64,000 bases of DNA, taken from NCBI GenBank assembly GCA_021234155.1, contig JAJEKV010000030.1, forward strand, positions 17,104,003 through 17,168,002, in the 5' to 3' direction. Made by a program: the position numbers and the translations under genes. This stretch comes from Isoetes taiwanensis (taxonomy: Eukaryota > Streptophyta > Lycopodiopsida > Isoetales > Isoetaceae). Positions 11,246 through 21,996 of the stretch are shown here, in pieces; within the stretch, counting starts at the first letter, position 1, and each line of letters starts with the position of its first letter. A model generated the notes under the pieces. The model saw only the letters and a program-made list of their open reading frames with translations. It had not been told where the DNA came from and made no database searches.

Positions 11246-12790
11246 TCAAGTATGGCAATCCTGAATTCGTCCTTTCTAAATAGAACTGTATAGGAATAGC
11301 CGCCAAGTCAAATTGAAAAATGCACTTATGGTGCATATTGTAGGAAAGATTGAACTTCACTTAGGAAAATGTCTGCTAAAGAAAGCATTAAATTCGACGT
11401 ATATGTCATCAATTCAAGAATGAATTAACCACGTTTCTTGCTGAAATCATTATGCTAAAATCGTTCTTGGTACAACCACTTATAGTGCAACCGCTCATAG
11501 TACAAAAAACTTGTATACATATACATATATTTCATGATGAAGTATACCTGTACAGTTTGACAACATTCTTATTACTGCCACGGGTTTTCCCTCGAAAACC
11601 CTTTGGGGCGAGGGTTTTTTTAATCCGGACAGTAATAAGTTTGTTGCACTCCTTCATTGGGTCCCATAGGCCGATTGGTCTCCCTGGACGATAAAAATCA
11701 TTCTTTCTTCCTTGCTTTCCTAATTTCTACACAGCTTACATAACAATTACTCTCATCTTATTTATCGCCACATTATCGATCAACACATACACAATGTGTC
11801 TATTTAAGTGGCAAAGGGTACAACATGACAACAATGAAGCAAATAACAATCAATTTAGGCATAATGATTAGGAAAGACAAAATGGTTTTGTCTTAACCAT
11901 GGGATTGATATTTGAAAGAAAAGCATCTAGACCTCCTCTGATGAGGAATTAGGTTGGAGCTTTGAAACTTTTCTAAAGGCTCCAATAGAACTCTAGAGTT
12001 TGATTGGATCTGTAAAGCATTAGATGTTAAAGCTTTGAGTTTTGAACTTTTATTAAAGGCTTCAATAGAACTCAGGATCGAAAAACATCATGGCAGACTT
12101 GCTTGTACTAAACCATGTTACGACTATGGGACAAAGTTGTGGCCTCACATTATATAGATTGTGGAATATAGACAACGACAACCATGCCAAACACTCAAAA
12201 TACGAAGTTAATGATTGTTAGGTGTTTTGCCTTGCTAAGTGGTGCTTAGCTGACAAAGCACTTATGGTCTCACTTCACTTGTGCTCCATTATATAGGATG
12301 CTTCTTAAGAGCGCAAGATTGGTTCCTGGCAAATCTGCACACGAATAAATAATTGCCCAAAAATCAATGGATATAACTAATTCATCTTCCTGAACTCTAG
12401 TAGAACCAAAAGAGGACCAAATAACCACCTGCTCTATCATCTTTTTCGAACTTTAAAAATGCAAGATAACCAGTAAAGCCAAGAAGACATACACAGCCAA
12501 AATCCTAGCAAAATTGGGCTGAAGAACAAATATGGTATAAGGCGCTATTTTCTGATCTAATTGAGCACATCTTAGAGATTTGAATTTTGGACTACAAGAG
12601 TTTTGTCTCAGTTCTATACTGATCCATACATAATGTTAAAAATGCCAAATTATCCATCATAAGTTATCCTCACTTGTCCCTACTATGGCCACAAATATGT
12701 GCACAAATTGAGTAAGTAATTTATAACTCGCATGATCGAAGCAACTGGAAAAAAGATACTCTGATCTTAAACTCAAAGAAGTGAACTTCT
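11246..12790. other. Non-coding stretch downstream of the LTR
   Basis: No gene recognised. It contains the inverted repeat at 11561-11646. It also holds a loose direct repeat (TTTGAAACTTTTCTAAAGGC and a related copy, about 11960 and 12040). Confidence 0.5.
11561..11646. repeat. 86-bp inverted repeat
   Basis: The arms CAACATTCTTATTACTG (11561-11577) and its inverse (11630-11646) match at 15 of 17 positions. An inner CCCTCG/CGAGGG pair extends the fold. It could be a very small MITE or an RNA hairpin. Confidence 0.7.
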
Positions 12791-12794
12791 TTAC

Positions 12795-12973
12795 ATGTTG
12801 CTTCTGTTCTTTTCATACTGTAAAGATAGACCTGCAAAATAAAAAGATGGCCAATGAGCTAACAAATCTTGAAAGAGAGATATTTGAAGGAAATAAACTT
12901 CCTTACATGTTGCTTCCAAAACATCAAGGCTGTTTGCTGATGGTGATGTTCTTTTCAAATTGTAAAGATAGTC
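12795..12973 (-). other. Tandemly duplicated exon candidate in an unrecognised gene
   Basis: Two minus-strand exon-like units share the same borders. The first (12973-12907, 67 nt) follows GCTTGCAG and ends at GGAAGCAACAT/GTAAGG. The second (12831-12795, 37 nt) follows TTTTGCAG and ends at GAAGCAACAT/GTAAAG. They read YLYNLKRTSPSANSL...EAT and YLYSMKRTEAT, and differ by exactly 30 nt, which keeps the frame. Consensus borders and frame preservation favour a real duplicated exon. The protein is not recognised. Confidence 0.4.
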
Positions 12974-13160
12974 CTGCAAGCTAAAAAGATGGTCAATAAG
13001 TCCAAATAGGGAAAACTCTCAAACATTCTGGCCATTCTCAATCTATAACAAAAGATACAAATAAAGAAAAGACATCGCTAATTCGTAATGTTGGCTAGCA
13101 ACTTGGCAAGTTTGCAAATGATTGATTGTACCAAATTATGATCTGCATCCTTGACGAAAA

Positions 13161-13276
13161 TTAAGAACGATCCCAATGATTATCCTTCACAATACTTATC
13201 CCTTCCATGTCCAGTTTCATAAGTATTTGAAGTTCTAAAAGAACCTTCTTTTCAGCTAACAGAGGAACAAGGGCAT
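13161..13276 (-). other. Exon candidate, helical hydrophilic segment
   Basis: A minus-strand frame runs from an acceptor (TATGTCAG/ATGCCC) at 13276 to a stop at 13161. It encodes DALVPLLAEKKVLLEL, then ILMKLDMEGISIVKD. The heptad-like pattern looks like real coding sequence. It faintly resembles the L..LLMKLD.I pattern of BAG-type co-chaperones, but this is too weak to call. Confidence 0.3.
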
Positions 13277-14064
13277 CTGACATAGAAAGACTTAAGATTC
13301 AGATTTGAAACAAATCTAGATGTGATGTTACAGTTATGATCGGGCAGATTTTAGATACTGAAAAACCCATAATATATCAATTCCACAAGAAATCCATTTA
13401 CAGAAGCCGTGAAAAAGGGATACAGATTCCAACCCTTTCACTCGTGTGTATCTACGACAGAAGATATTAAACATAAGAATATAAATCACGATCCTGAGAG
13501 CCAAAAACATCCATACATAGGACTCTCGAATCTTGATGTGATAGCATGTGAAAACTATATGTATTCAGACAGATTCATTCTCAATATTTGAATAGAAGAT
13601 TATAGACCACGATTCTGGCATATGCAAGAACCCAAAGAATTTCGTATTTCAATCCTTTGAAAATAAACAGATATGGGAGGATCAAACACATCCTATGCCA
13701 AAACAATTTTAAATAGATTAAACAACACCTAATATCATCTCTAAAGGCTTTATTGGACCCCTGAAAGGGCTACTCAAAGGAATAAGGAAAGACAATACTT
13801 GTTTTGCAGCACAGCCTAGGGCCATATTTCGATAGTCTAGGGCAGCATCTTAACTGCAGGCACGCTCCAACGGTCTATCTACTTAGAAGAAAAGGATAGG
13901 AACTACAGACGAATCCGCTCAGCAAGCTAGATCAGCACATGTGTGCATACACGATGTTACTAAAATAAAGTAGGGTCAGATAACATCAAGAAATATCAAG
14001 AAATGGTGAAATCATGAAACTGCAAATCAGATGTTTACCTCTGTTTCAGATATTGCCTCTTGCA
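13277..14064. other. Probable intron or intergenic sequence
   Basis: No gene feature is clear. A short minus-strand segment near 13850-13800 (after a CTGCAG acceptor) may be another exon of the unrecognised gene whose pieces lie on both sides. Confidence 0.3.
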
Positions 14065-14065
14065 C

Positions 14066-14216
14066 TATTGTTTATCCAACATAAATCTAAACATACACAA
14101 CCTGCTTTTTTCTTTGAGACTGGTACAATATTTAATCCAAGAACCTCTTCTGCTTGTTTATCTTCATAAGATTGCTCAAGCTCAAGTTCAGATCTATCAT
14201 ACTCATCCAACAAAAA
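14066..14216 (-). other. Exon candidate, charged segment
   Basis: A minus-strand frame reads DEYDRSELELEQSYEDKQ, then AEEVLGLNIVPVSKKKAG, and stops near 14050. A long T-rich tract precedes it, as expected of a 3' splice site. The composition suggests a genuine exon of the same unrecognised minus-strand gene. Confidence 0.3.
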
Positions 14217-14536
14217 GCAAAAAAAAATACAAGGGTAGGAGAGGTCCGGTACTTGCAGCCAAACATCAAAACTTTACCATAATAATAGTAAAGATTGAAG
14301 GGCCAAAAGGTACAATGGAGCCTCTCGGTATATAGCTGATCAGCCCTTGTATCCTTCTGCCCTATTAGTATACTATAATAGATCTGGATTCTAATTGCAA
14401 GAAATGTAAACATTGGATTTATATCACTTGTTCAAACCTGCAACTATGCTCATATAGTTATTTTGGATCCATTTAATCAGCCTTCCATATTTTTAAAAAA
14501 AAAAAAAAAAAACATTTGAAGCCCTATTGTACCTGA

Positions 14537-15110
14537 ATTTTGTCTTAGTCTGAAGTATAATCTTCAACCTGTTGTGTCTCAGAGATGCTGGCCTCTCCCT
14601 TATCCTTATAGCCAGAACTATTGTTATATGGATATCTACCTCCAGAACCTCCTTTCTTGTTTGCAAAGGAGCTTTTAGTGTGGCTTGCCTCCCCCTTAAG
14701 GTTAAGATATTTTTTCTGATCCCCCATTCCACTGAAGAACTCAATGTTATTAGACACAACTGAACAGGCTAGAAAATTGTCTTCCAACACTTTTTCATTA
14801 AGGTTTTCATCATCCGAACTGGAGCCTCAAGGTCTATCGTCCGAGTCAAATTCTTCCTCCATAACATATATATGTTCTATGGTTTTAAAAACTATTCCTC
14901 CGATAAATTCTGTATCTGACAAGCCATGTGCAGAATATCTTTTCTACAGCTAGCAGTCTTGCTCAATTTTAGGTTTTGACTTAGGAATTTTTTACATATT
15001 CTTAGCAGACGATTTCTCATACCTTTTATCCTGAAATGTGAATGCTAAGCATGCGAACGCTGCTGTACACTCAGCTTTGGAGCACTTGGTCTCTAGATTA
15101 GATGCCAAAA
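14537..15110 (-). pseudogene. Broken hydrophilic exon(s), unrecognised
   Basis: One minus-strand frame can be followed from about 15110 (LLASNLETKCSKAECTAAFA) through RYSAHGLSDTEFIGG, MEEEFDSDD, SSSDDENLNEK and FFSGMGDQKKYLNLKGEASH to GGSGGRYPYNNSSGYKDKG and EDYTSD. The composition (acidic patch, then Gly/Ser/Lys-rich) is coherent over more than 150 codons, but TAA, TAG and TGA stops interrupt it near 14985, 14945 and 14827. It is either several exons or a pseudogene. I recognise no domain. Confidence 0.3.
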
Positions 15111-15523
15111 GTCCCACTCCATAGCCGTGTTAGGTGGAGCCGAATTTACCTTAAAAACCTTCATATTATTCTTTTGGTGCCTTTCCTAGAAGATCTGGAG
15201 AGAGTAAACCTAATACGTGTATACCTCGGCTTTACTTTTGGTAAATTTTTCATAAACGAAACATGGCCAAATAATCATGCTATTAGATATTACCTTTAAG
15301 TTTTTATTACCTACTTTTTCAATGGTATGGGGCAACTCATACACAATGTGTTTATGGCATTCACCCCTTGCCTAAGACTTAAGCCTAAAAAGGTTCATGT
15401 TAAACACAGGCTTCAAACCAGTATAAGGTGTTCTCCAATCCATACTGCTCAATTTCTTTTCATTTTCATTTTTAGGCAGAAAGAATTGCCACCTATTAAA
15501 AAGAAAGCATCTCTTATAGCACA

Positions 15524-15935
15524 CCAAAACACATAGGACTAAACACATATCATTCACACATAAAGCTCTTGTTTATTATTAGAGCAACCAAATTCACATA
15601 ACATTTCTAAATAAAATAAATGACAAGCAGTAGTAGCATCTCGTGTCCACTATAGAAGAGCACACTCTTCGTCAAGGTTATTCTGGCCATTGATCTCACC
15701 AACACCATGTAGCTGGGCCGAAGCATCATCAATATCCTCCAAGACTTTCACAACTGTTTTCGTTGACGGTCGCATATTAGCATCTTCATCAATACACAAA
15801 AGTGCAATTTTTGTTACTCTTCTACTTTGCTCCTCAGTATAGCCTTCGCATTATTAGCAATCTATGATCAATTAGAGTGCCCTTTTCCATATCCTTCATA
15901 ACCCACTCTAGAAAGTGTAGACAAGCTTTTACAAG
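15524..15935 (-). pseudogene. 3' fragment of a receptor-kinase gene (copy 0)
   Basis: The minus strand encodes only the last part of a protein kinase domain (EGYTEEQSR, IALLCIDEDANMRPS, VLEDIDDA.AQLHGVG), ending near 15650. It then runs into a 3' flank that matches the 3' flank of copy 2 (15524-15650 against 20633-20762). One base is missing near GEGYTEEQ, so the frame is broken. Homology stops at about 15935, where an unrelated pseudogene begins. It is a truncated tandem paralogue. Confidence 0.8.
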
Positions 15936-15944
15936 GCAACAAAT

Positions 15945-16372
15945 CTTTGCTTTTTCTTGCAGAGGAGTAAGATAATTCTGGGTGAGTATCTTCCTTGATG
16001 CCTTGAAATCCCGATGATTATGAGAAACTTAGAAGCTTTGCCCATGGCAGAATTGGCTTCTCAGTACCCTCGTTTTATGAAAACAGGTAAGGCCAAGGCT
16101 GGATATAATATGATAATTGGAGGAGGCAATTTTGGCTGTAATTCTCTAGAGAATATGCACATGTTGCTCTTGGTGTAGCTGGAGTAGAGGCTGTAGTTGC
16201 AACATCATATGCCATGATTTGTTTTAGAAACTTTGTCGCAACTAGAGATGAGGTTAATGTGGATATAGAGAGAAATTTGTTGTTTAATCATTCTATTAGG
16301 AAACAATATGCTCTGAAGCCTATTGGTCCTATGATCGAGGCCGACAATATTTTTGCTTATGCAAGACTCTTC
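15945..16372 (+). pseudogene. 3-isopropylmalate dehydratase small-subunit pseudogene
   Basis: In shifting frames the plus strand reads KIILGEYLP, DDYEKLRSFAHGRIGF, AGYNMIIGGGNFGCNS, HVALGVAGVEAVVATSYAM, FRNFVATRDEV, then YALKPIGPMIEAD.IFAYAR. This is the order of segments in the plant or bacterial small subunit of isopropylmalate isomerase (the LeuD swivel domain of leucine and glucosinolate biosynthesis). The family has GGxNFGCGSSREHAP where this copy has GGGNFGCNSLENMH, so the conserved substrate-loop Ser-Arg is lost. At least three frameshifts also break it. It sits exactly between two kinase fragments, joining copy 1 at CATTATAGAAGGGCAGACTC. Confidence 0.85.
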
Positions 16373-16373
16373 A

Positions 16374-17606
16374 TTATAGAAGGGCAGACTCTTCATCAAC
16401 AGTATTCTGGACATTGACCTGACCAACACCGTGTAGTTGGGTCAAAGCATCGTCAATATCCTCCAACAATTTCACAATTGTTTTCATTGACGGTCGCATA
16501 TTAGCATCTTCATCAATACATAAAAGTGCAATTTCTCTTACTTTTCTACTTTGCTCTTCAGTATAGCCTTCGTGCATTAGCAACCTATGATCAATTAGAG
16601 TGCCATTTTCCATACTCTTCATAACCCACTCTAAAAAGTGTAGACAGTCACCATCTAATGCAATTGTTGCAGTGCTTTTACGACCACTTAGAGTCTCTAG
16701 CATCAATATCCCAAAGCTGTAAACATCATGCTTTTCTGATACAGTTCCATTTGTCCATTCTGGAGGCAAATACCCAACAGTTCCCATCATTCTTGTGAGG
16801 AGAATGGAAGTTTGGTCACCAGGAAGCAACCTACACAGTCCAAAATCTGAGACCTTGGCATTAAACGAGTCATCCAATAATATATTCTGAGGCTTCACAT
16901 CCAAATGAAGTCTTTTGGGTTCACATTCTTCATGCAAATATGCGAGTCCTTGTGCCGTCCCTAAAAGCATTCGCATTCTGTTTCTCCAATCGAGAATAAA
17001 ATCATCACTAAAGATCCATTTCTCAAGGGAGCCATTTGGCATGAATTCATAAACAAGAAGTTTATGGGGACCTTCTGCACAGAATCCCAAAAGTTCAACA
17101 AGATGTACATGATGTATTTTCCCCAGAGTTTCTATTTCTGACTTAAATTCTTGCAAGCCCTGACTGTTGCTTTCCAGCTTTTTTACTGCAACTTTTTTTC
17201 CATCAAGGAGGGTTCCCTCGTATACTCCACCAAACCCACCTTTCCCTACCATCTTGCTAAAGTTATTTGTCACCACTTCCAGTTCTGGATAGCTGAAACT
17301 AGACAAAGACATTGTTATGTCAGAAGGCTCACTCCGACGCCTCCCTAGAAGAAGCCAAAGAAGTATTCTTTTGATAGTCACTTGTATAGACTTCTTGAAA
17401 GATTGCATTGTTGCTAGAATAGAATTGATGTAATGGATGTGAAACGCCCAAGCAGAGACAAGTATGAAAATAAAAGAGAGCAGATTGAGATTTATCATGA
17501 TAATAAGAGAGAAAGAGGTAGGAGTAAAATAAGGGCGATGATACCATACGGGGTGATAATAAAATAAGACAGCAGCACAATAAAGCATAATGAAAATGTT
17601 GAGCAA
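16374..17606 (-). CDS. Receptor-like protein kinase, copy 1 (kinase part intact)
   Basis: The 410-codon frame has two hydrophobic helices (residues about 1-17 and 33-60), a basic juxtamembrane segment and a complete Ser/Thr kinase domain. The domain shows GKGGFGGV at 121-128, AVKK with catalytic Lys 142, HLDVKPQN at 234-241, DFG at 254-256, GTVGYLPPEW at 275-284 and a C-lobe Arg in NMRPS. The catalytic loop is HLD rather than HRD, so this is a non-RD kinase, common among lectin receptor kinases and innate-immunity-type receptors. The Met at 17606 is an internal one. The upstream coding region (to about 18400) continues in another frame, so the receptor is probably frameshifted and the kinase orphaned. 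It is intronless, as is usual for lectin receptor kinases. Copy 2 is its closest relative. Confidence 0.75.
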   Translation of the reverse strand: MLNIFIMLYCAAVLFYYHPVWYHRPYFTPTSFSLIIMINLNLLSFIFILVSAWAFHIHYINSILATMQSFKKSIQVTIKRILLWLLLGRRRSEPSDITMSLSSFSYPELEVVTNNFSKMVGKGGFGGVYEGTLLDGKKVAVKKLESNSQGLQEFKSEIETLGKIHHVHLVELLGFCAEGPHKLLVYEFMPNGSLEKWIFSDDFILDWRNRMRMLLGTAQGLAYLHEECEPKRLHLDVKPQNILLDDSFNAKVSDFGLCRLLPGDQTSILLTRMMGTVGYLPPEWTNGTVSEKHDVYSFGILMLETLSGRKSTATIALDGDCLHFLEWVMKSMENGTLIDHRLLMHEGYTEEQSRKVREIALLCIDEDANMRPSMKTIVKLLEDIDDALTQLHGVGQVNVQNTVDEESALL

Positions 17607-18400
17607 GACAACAAGGAAAATTCGTTTTTGGGATTACAACGTCTACATCCAGGCAGCCTTATTACGAGTAGGCATATTGTGTTGACGATAGGCCAAGGGT
17701 AGAAGGAGAAGGATGCGCTCCCTATTATGTCTGCGACATCATATAAAGCGAGGGAAAATTCAGGAAACAAAAGATCTACAATTGTTATAAATGAGCAAGA
17801 AATTGGCAGCATGTGTAGCAGAATCAATGTACCAATAATCTTTGGGCTAGTGGTCACCAATGTAAGTAGGAATATAGTGCTAGCTTGCAAAATGGTTAAA
17901 TATATAGCAAAAGTAGATGCACATAGATAGATAGATTTATTAATTAGAGCAAAAAAATCAGTGAAATGGTAAAAGCGTGGATCCAGGTGTTGCAGCAAGC
18001 TAATTAGTCTGTAAAGGACTATAGAGGTTGCAGAGATGGAACAGCAGATGATGAAAGCAAGTAGAATAGATCTGAGTTGAAGGCAAAAACATGAGCAAAA
18101 GTTGAAGGCAAAACATGAGCAATACCAGGGTAATAACTATGTAAGCCACCCAGGTTTTGCTATCCCCACCGCAATCCCAATATGATATGTAACTAGAATT
18201 AAAACAACAAGCATGATCCAGAACCCACATACCATTTCGAAGTCCGTAGAGCATGAAGGATGCATCGTCAGATAATCTGATGAACGTATAATCTCTGACA
18301 GAAGTCCTGCCATAAATATCAATATAGCTTCTGAAGAACTGCTGTTCAGAATAGAATCTGTGAAGAAACCACTGCTGTTCATAATACGCAAACCTCCGCC
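17607..18400 (-). pseudogene. Frameshifted membrane region of receptor-kinase copy 1
   Basis: Pieces in different frames match the multi-helix region of copy 2: GLRIMNSSG (18390), GMWVLDHAC, KTWVAYIVITLVLLMF (18150), IYLCAS.AIYLTIL (17900), IIGTLILLHMLPISCS (17830) and FYPWP.VNTICLLVIRLPG (17700). Frame changes occur near 18250, 18130, 18010 and 17640. The bulb-lectin domain present in copy 2 is absent upstream of 18400, so the duplication was 5'-truncated. Confidence 0.75.
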
Positions 18401-18599
18401 CCTAAGTATATGGAAATGGCTCTCCTTTTGATTGTAGACTTGTTGTACTGCGTGGATAGTTTGGAAAGGAACATTGTCTGGCTACAAGCTACACTGAGTC
18501 CTATTGCAAAAGGTAAAGGGAGGTAATGCTCAAAACTGTATCTGTGATCATAATGATCCAAACTGTCCTGGCATACATTGGATGTGGCTAACATTCACT

Positions 18600-20632
18600 G
18601 AATTTTGCAGATCATTATATTCTCTTTGGCTTCCCATGTCAGATGTAGTTTTTTACATTGCATACTAATGCAAAAAATAATCACAAAAATAACTAACAAG
18701 TGGGATTATCGGGTATGTTTTTATGTTTTATATAAGGCCATGTTGAAGTAACTACAGCCATAACAATTAAACTTCTTATTATGGATCAAAGTAGCTGATA
18801 TAAACCAAAATAAGTCAAATCTTGCACCATTAGGATCTTATGATTTTCCAAAGAGATCCAATATGCCATTCGTGCATAAATATTGTTATGTCCAAAATAT
18901 AGCTCTTATGTCCAAAATTAAAGACAACTCCTTTTCCATTATCACGTTAAGCAAAAATAAATAAATCTTGGATCTGTCATGAAAGCAGTGTAGGTTATTG
19001 TTTTTGAACTATGCTATCAATTTTAAGGGTCTCAAAATACAAGCAAGTAAGCTAAATGTGAAGGGAAAGAAGACATGTTTGGAAGACAAAATCTCATGTG
19101 AAACTTCATTGAACCTTTAGCTATGTTCTAGTTTGAGAACTGTGATTTTCTTTAGTCCTAGTCTCATTGTTCATTATATATTTCCTTCAATGGTATTTTG
19201 TTCTACAGTTGACATCAGTACATCTGGTAAATGGACATCTTTGCAGTGATCTAGGGAAATATGTCTCAGCATTGCTTCTATCTCTATCTTTGGTGTTGCA
19301 TTTTGTACCATATATGAATGTTCTATCCACAATTGGCCTGGTTAAAGCTATGGAAAACTAGGTGATTTTTTTTTTTTTCTACATCTTTAAACTAATGATA
19401 TATCCTTGCTCTATAGTGTTGTTAGACTACGTGTTTGGACAATATCCTTATTGCTTTATGATTTTTTGTTTATTAAAATACATTTTTTTTTTTGGTAGAA
19501 GACTAGCATATAGGAGTAATCTGGATAATTATATGATATAGAGCTAGGTACGAATTTGATAGGTTCGAGATTTTACTTTAATTGTAGAAATGGTATTTAA
19601 CCTTAAACAGACAATGAAAGCAGTTGTAATGCCGTATAAACTCTAGCTCCTATTTCTATATGGTTGTATTTGCTGCATACAACTTGGAGTTCTACATGGA
19701 CATACAGACTTACATTCTAGAAAATACAACTTGGAGTTCTACACGGACATACACTGACTTACATTCTAGAAAATACAGGCCAGTGTATGAAGTTGCGAGT
19801 TAATATTTTCCCGTATCTAGGCTTACATTTAATATTATTGGCATCATAGAACTTACAAAGAGTTAAGTGAAGTTATTGAAGACTATTCATTAGTCTACTT
19901 CAACATGGTTAGAGATTTAATTCGCAAGGGTATTGCATCCTTCCCTGTAACTCTAAGCTAGAGATTGTGCAAGTCAATACATCCTAAACTTAAGCTATTG
20001 GAATCCAACAACACATCTAGGCAATAACTTATAACTCAAGCATTCTTACATCATATTGATACCATTCTTACACCATATAAATGAAATCTCAGATTAGCAC
20101 TTTTGGTCTTAGCTATCCAATGGTCCAAACTTAAAACATAGAAATTGCACTGCACCCCATGCATCAATGCTCATATATGGCTATGATTTCTAAATGTGTC
20201 ATATCTAGGCCTTGGAACTGTTGTTGATGCTTTAGAACATAAAAACAACAAAATAATGCCCCTTCCTACAAGGTATGTAAAGCGCGGGTAAAAAGAATAA
20301 TAAACATCTCATGTCAGGGATCTCAAGTCATAAGCACCATGCTAGAAATAGGCTTGGTCCATGCACAATTCATAAACAAAAGACAACAAAAGAACACAAA
20401 ACAAAACCCCCCTTTCAAACCATTAATAACCCCCGACACATCAAATGACCCAACAAGAACCATGAAAACGAAACAACAAGAAGAAACATGAAAACTCACT
20501 TTCAGGCCACCGAAGGGCAACCCTTCGTGCGCAGCACCTTGTTTGTTTTGGTGTGTTTATGGGATTTATGCTTTATATAATGGTTTATATGTTATTCATG
20601 AACTTGCCAATGTTTTTTGTACTTTTGTTCTC
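18600..20632. other. Spacer between receptor-kinase copies, no gene recognised
   Basis: AT-rich, with T-runs at about 19364 and 19482. A tandem duplication of about 49 bp lies at 19680-19778 (unit ACTTGGAGTTCTACA...TCTAGAAAATAC). A minus-strand frame at 20323-20520 has hydrophobic content but no recognised domain. Confidence 0.5.
19680..19778. repeat. Tandem duplication, unit about 49 bp, two copies
   Basis: The stretch CAACTTGGAGTTCTACA through TTCTAGAAAATAC is repeated directly, with one substitution and a 2-base insertion. Confidence 0.85.
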
Positions 20633-21365
20633 ACACCAAAACACATAGGACTAAACACATATCATTCACACATAAAGCTCCTGTTTATTATTAGAGCATC
20701 GAAATTCACATAACATTTTGAAACAAAATAAAGGACAAGCAGTAATAGCATTATCGTGTCCATTATAGAAGGGCAGACTCTTCATCAACAGTATTCTGGA
20801 CATTGACCTGACCAACACCATGTAGTTGGGTCAAAGCATCATCAATATCCTCCAACATTTTCACAACTGTTTTCATTGACGGTCGCATATTAGCATCTTC
20901 ATCAATACATAAAAGTGCAATTTCTGTTACTCTTCTACTTTGCTCTTCAGTATAGCCTTCGTGCATTAGCAACCTATGATCAATTAGAGTGCCATTTTCC
21001 ATACTCTTCATAACCCACTCTAAAAGTGTAGACAAATACCATCTAATGCAATTGTTGCGATGCTTTTTACGACCACTTAGAGTCTCTAGCATCAATATCC
21101 CAAAGCTGTAAACATCATGCTTTTCTGATACAGTTCCATTTACCCATTCTGGAGGCAAATACCCAACAGTTCCCATCATTCTTGTGAGGAGAATGGAAGT
21201 TTGGTCACCAGGAAGCAACCTACACGGTCCAAAATCGAGACCTTGGCATTAAACGAGTCATCCAATAATATATTCCGAGGCTTCACATCCAAATGAAGTC
21301 TTTTGGGTTCACATTCTTCATGCAAATATCACGAGTCCTTGTGCCGTCCCTAAAAATTAGCATTA

Positions 21366-21996
21366 CGTTTCCGGTGCCTTTTTGGCTCCTCTTGGGGTCT
21401 CATGCGGACCCAAAATCGCTTAAAAGCGATTTTCAAGGAAAAGTGAAAATCGCTTAAGCGATTTTCCACGATTCCGAAAAATTAAGCGATTTTCTCACGA
21501 TCATCGACAACGACGAAAAGGGTGGCTCTAGAAAAGCAGCGGCCGCGGCATGTTTTCGACATCGATTTTTCCAAATTGGGCGTTTCCAAGCCAAATCGAC
21601 CATGCCCAATCAATTTCGGCTCTTCTTAAGCAATTTCGACCTGTTTTCCTTTGAATCAGAGCCCGGTCGATAGCTCCAAAATCGGTGTAAAAGTCTCTGA
21701 TTCTATGATTCCTAGGCAAATCGATCCTCCTCAGTCCTTAATCGGCCCTCTAGCAATACAAATCGACTCTTTCTTTGCATACCGAGTCCGGTTTTGCTCA
21801 CATCATCCCTGTTTTCCAATGTTTTTGCAGATTTTCAGAGAATCCAGTACTGTAAATATGACTTGTGGTTTCCGGCAGGGGATTTTCAGGCTTGAATCAG
21901 GCTTGAAAATCGCTTAAGCGATTTTCATCCCCAAAATCGCTTAAGCGATTTTCGGGCGCCGAAGACCCCGATTTCGGGAGCCAAAAAAGACCCCGT
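21366..21996. mobile_element. Palindrome-rich MITE inserted in the kinase domain of copy 2
   Basis: Comparison with copy 1 shows that the kinase reading (LDWRNR / MRMLLGTAQG) is interrupted here by about 630 bp. The ends are imperfect inverted repeats: GCCTTTTTGGCTCC...GGGGTCT on the left matches the inverse of the right end. Inside are four palindromes built on AAAATCGCTTAAGCGATTTT, at about 21412-21433 (imperfect), 21445-21466, 21905-21926 and 21933-21952. No protein is encoded. The superfamily is uncertain because the target duplication is eroded. Confidence 0.75.

Noticed and set aside
13161-13276. BAG-domain co-chaperone exon
   Set aside because: Only a loose L..LLMKLD pattern supports it; too little to name a family.
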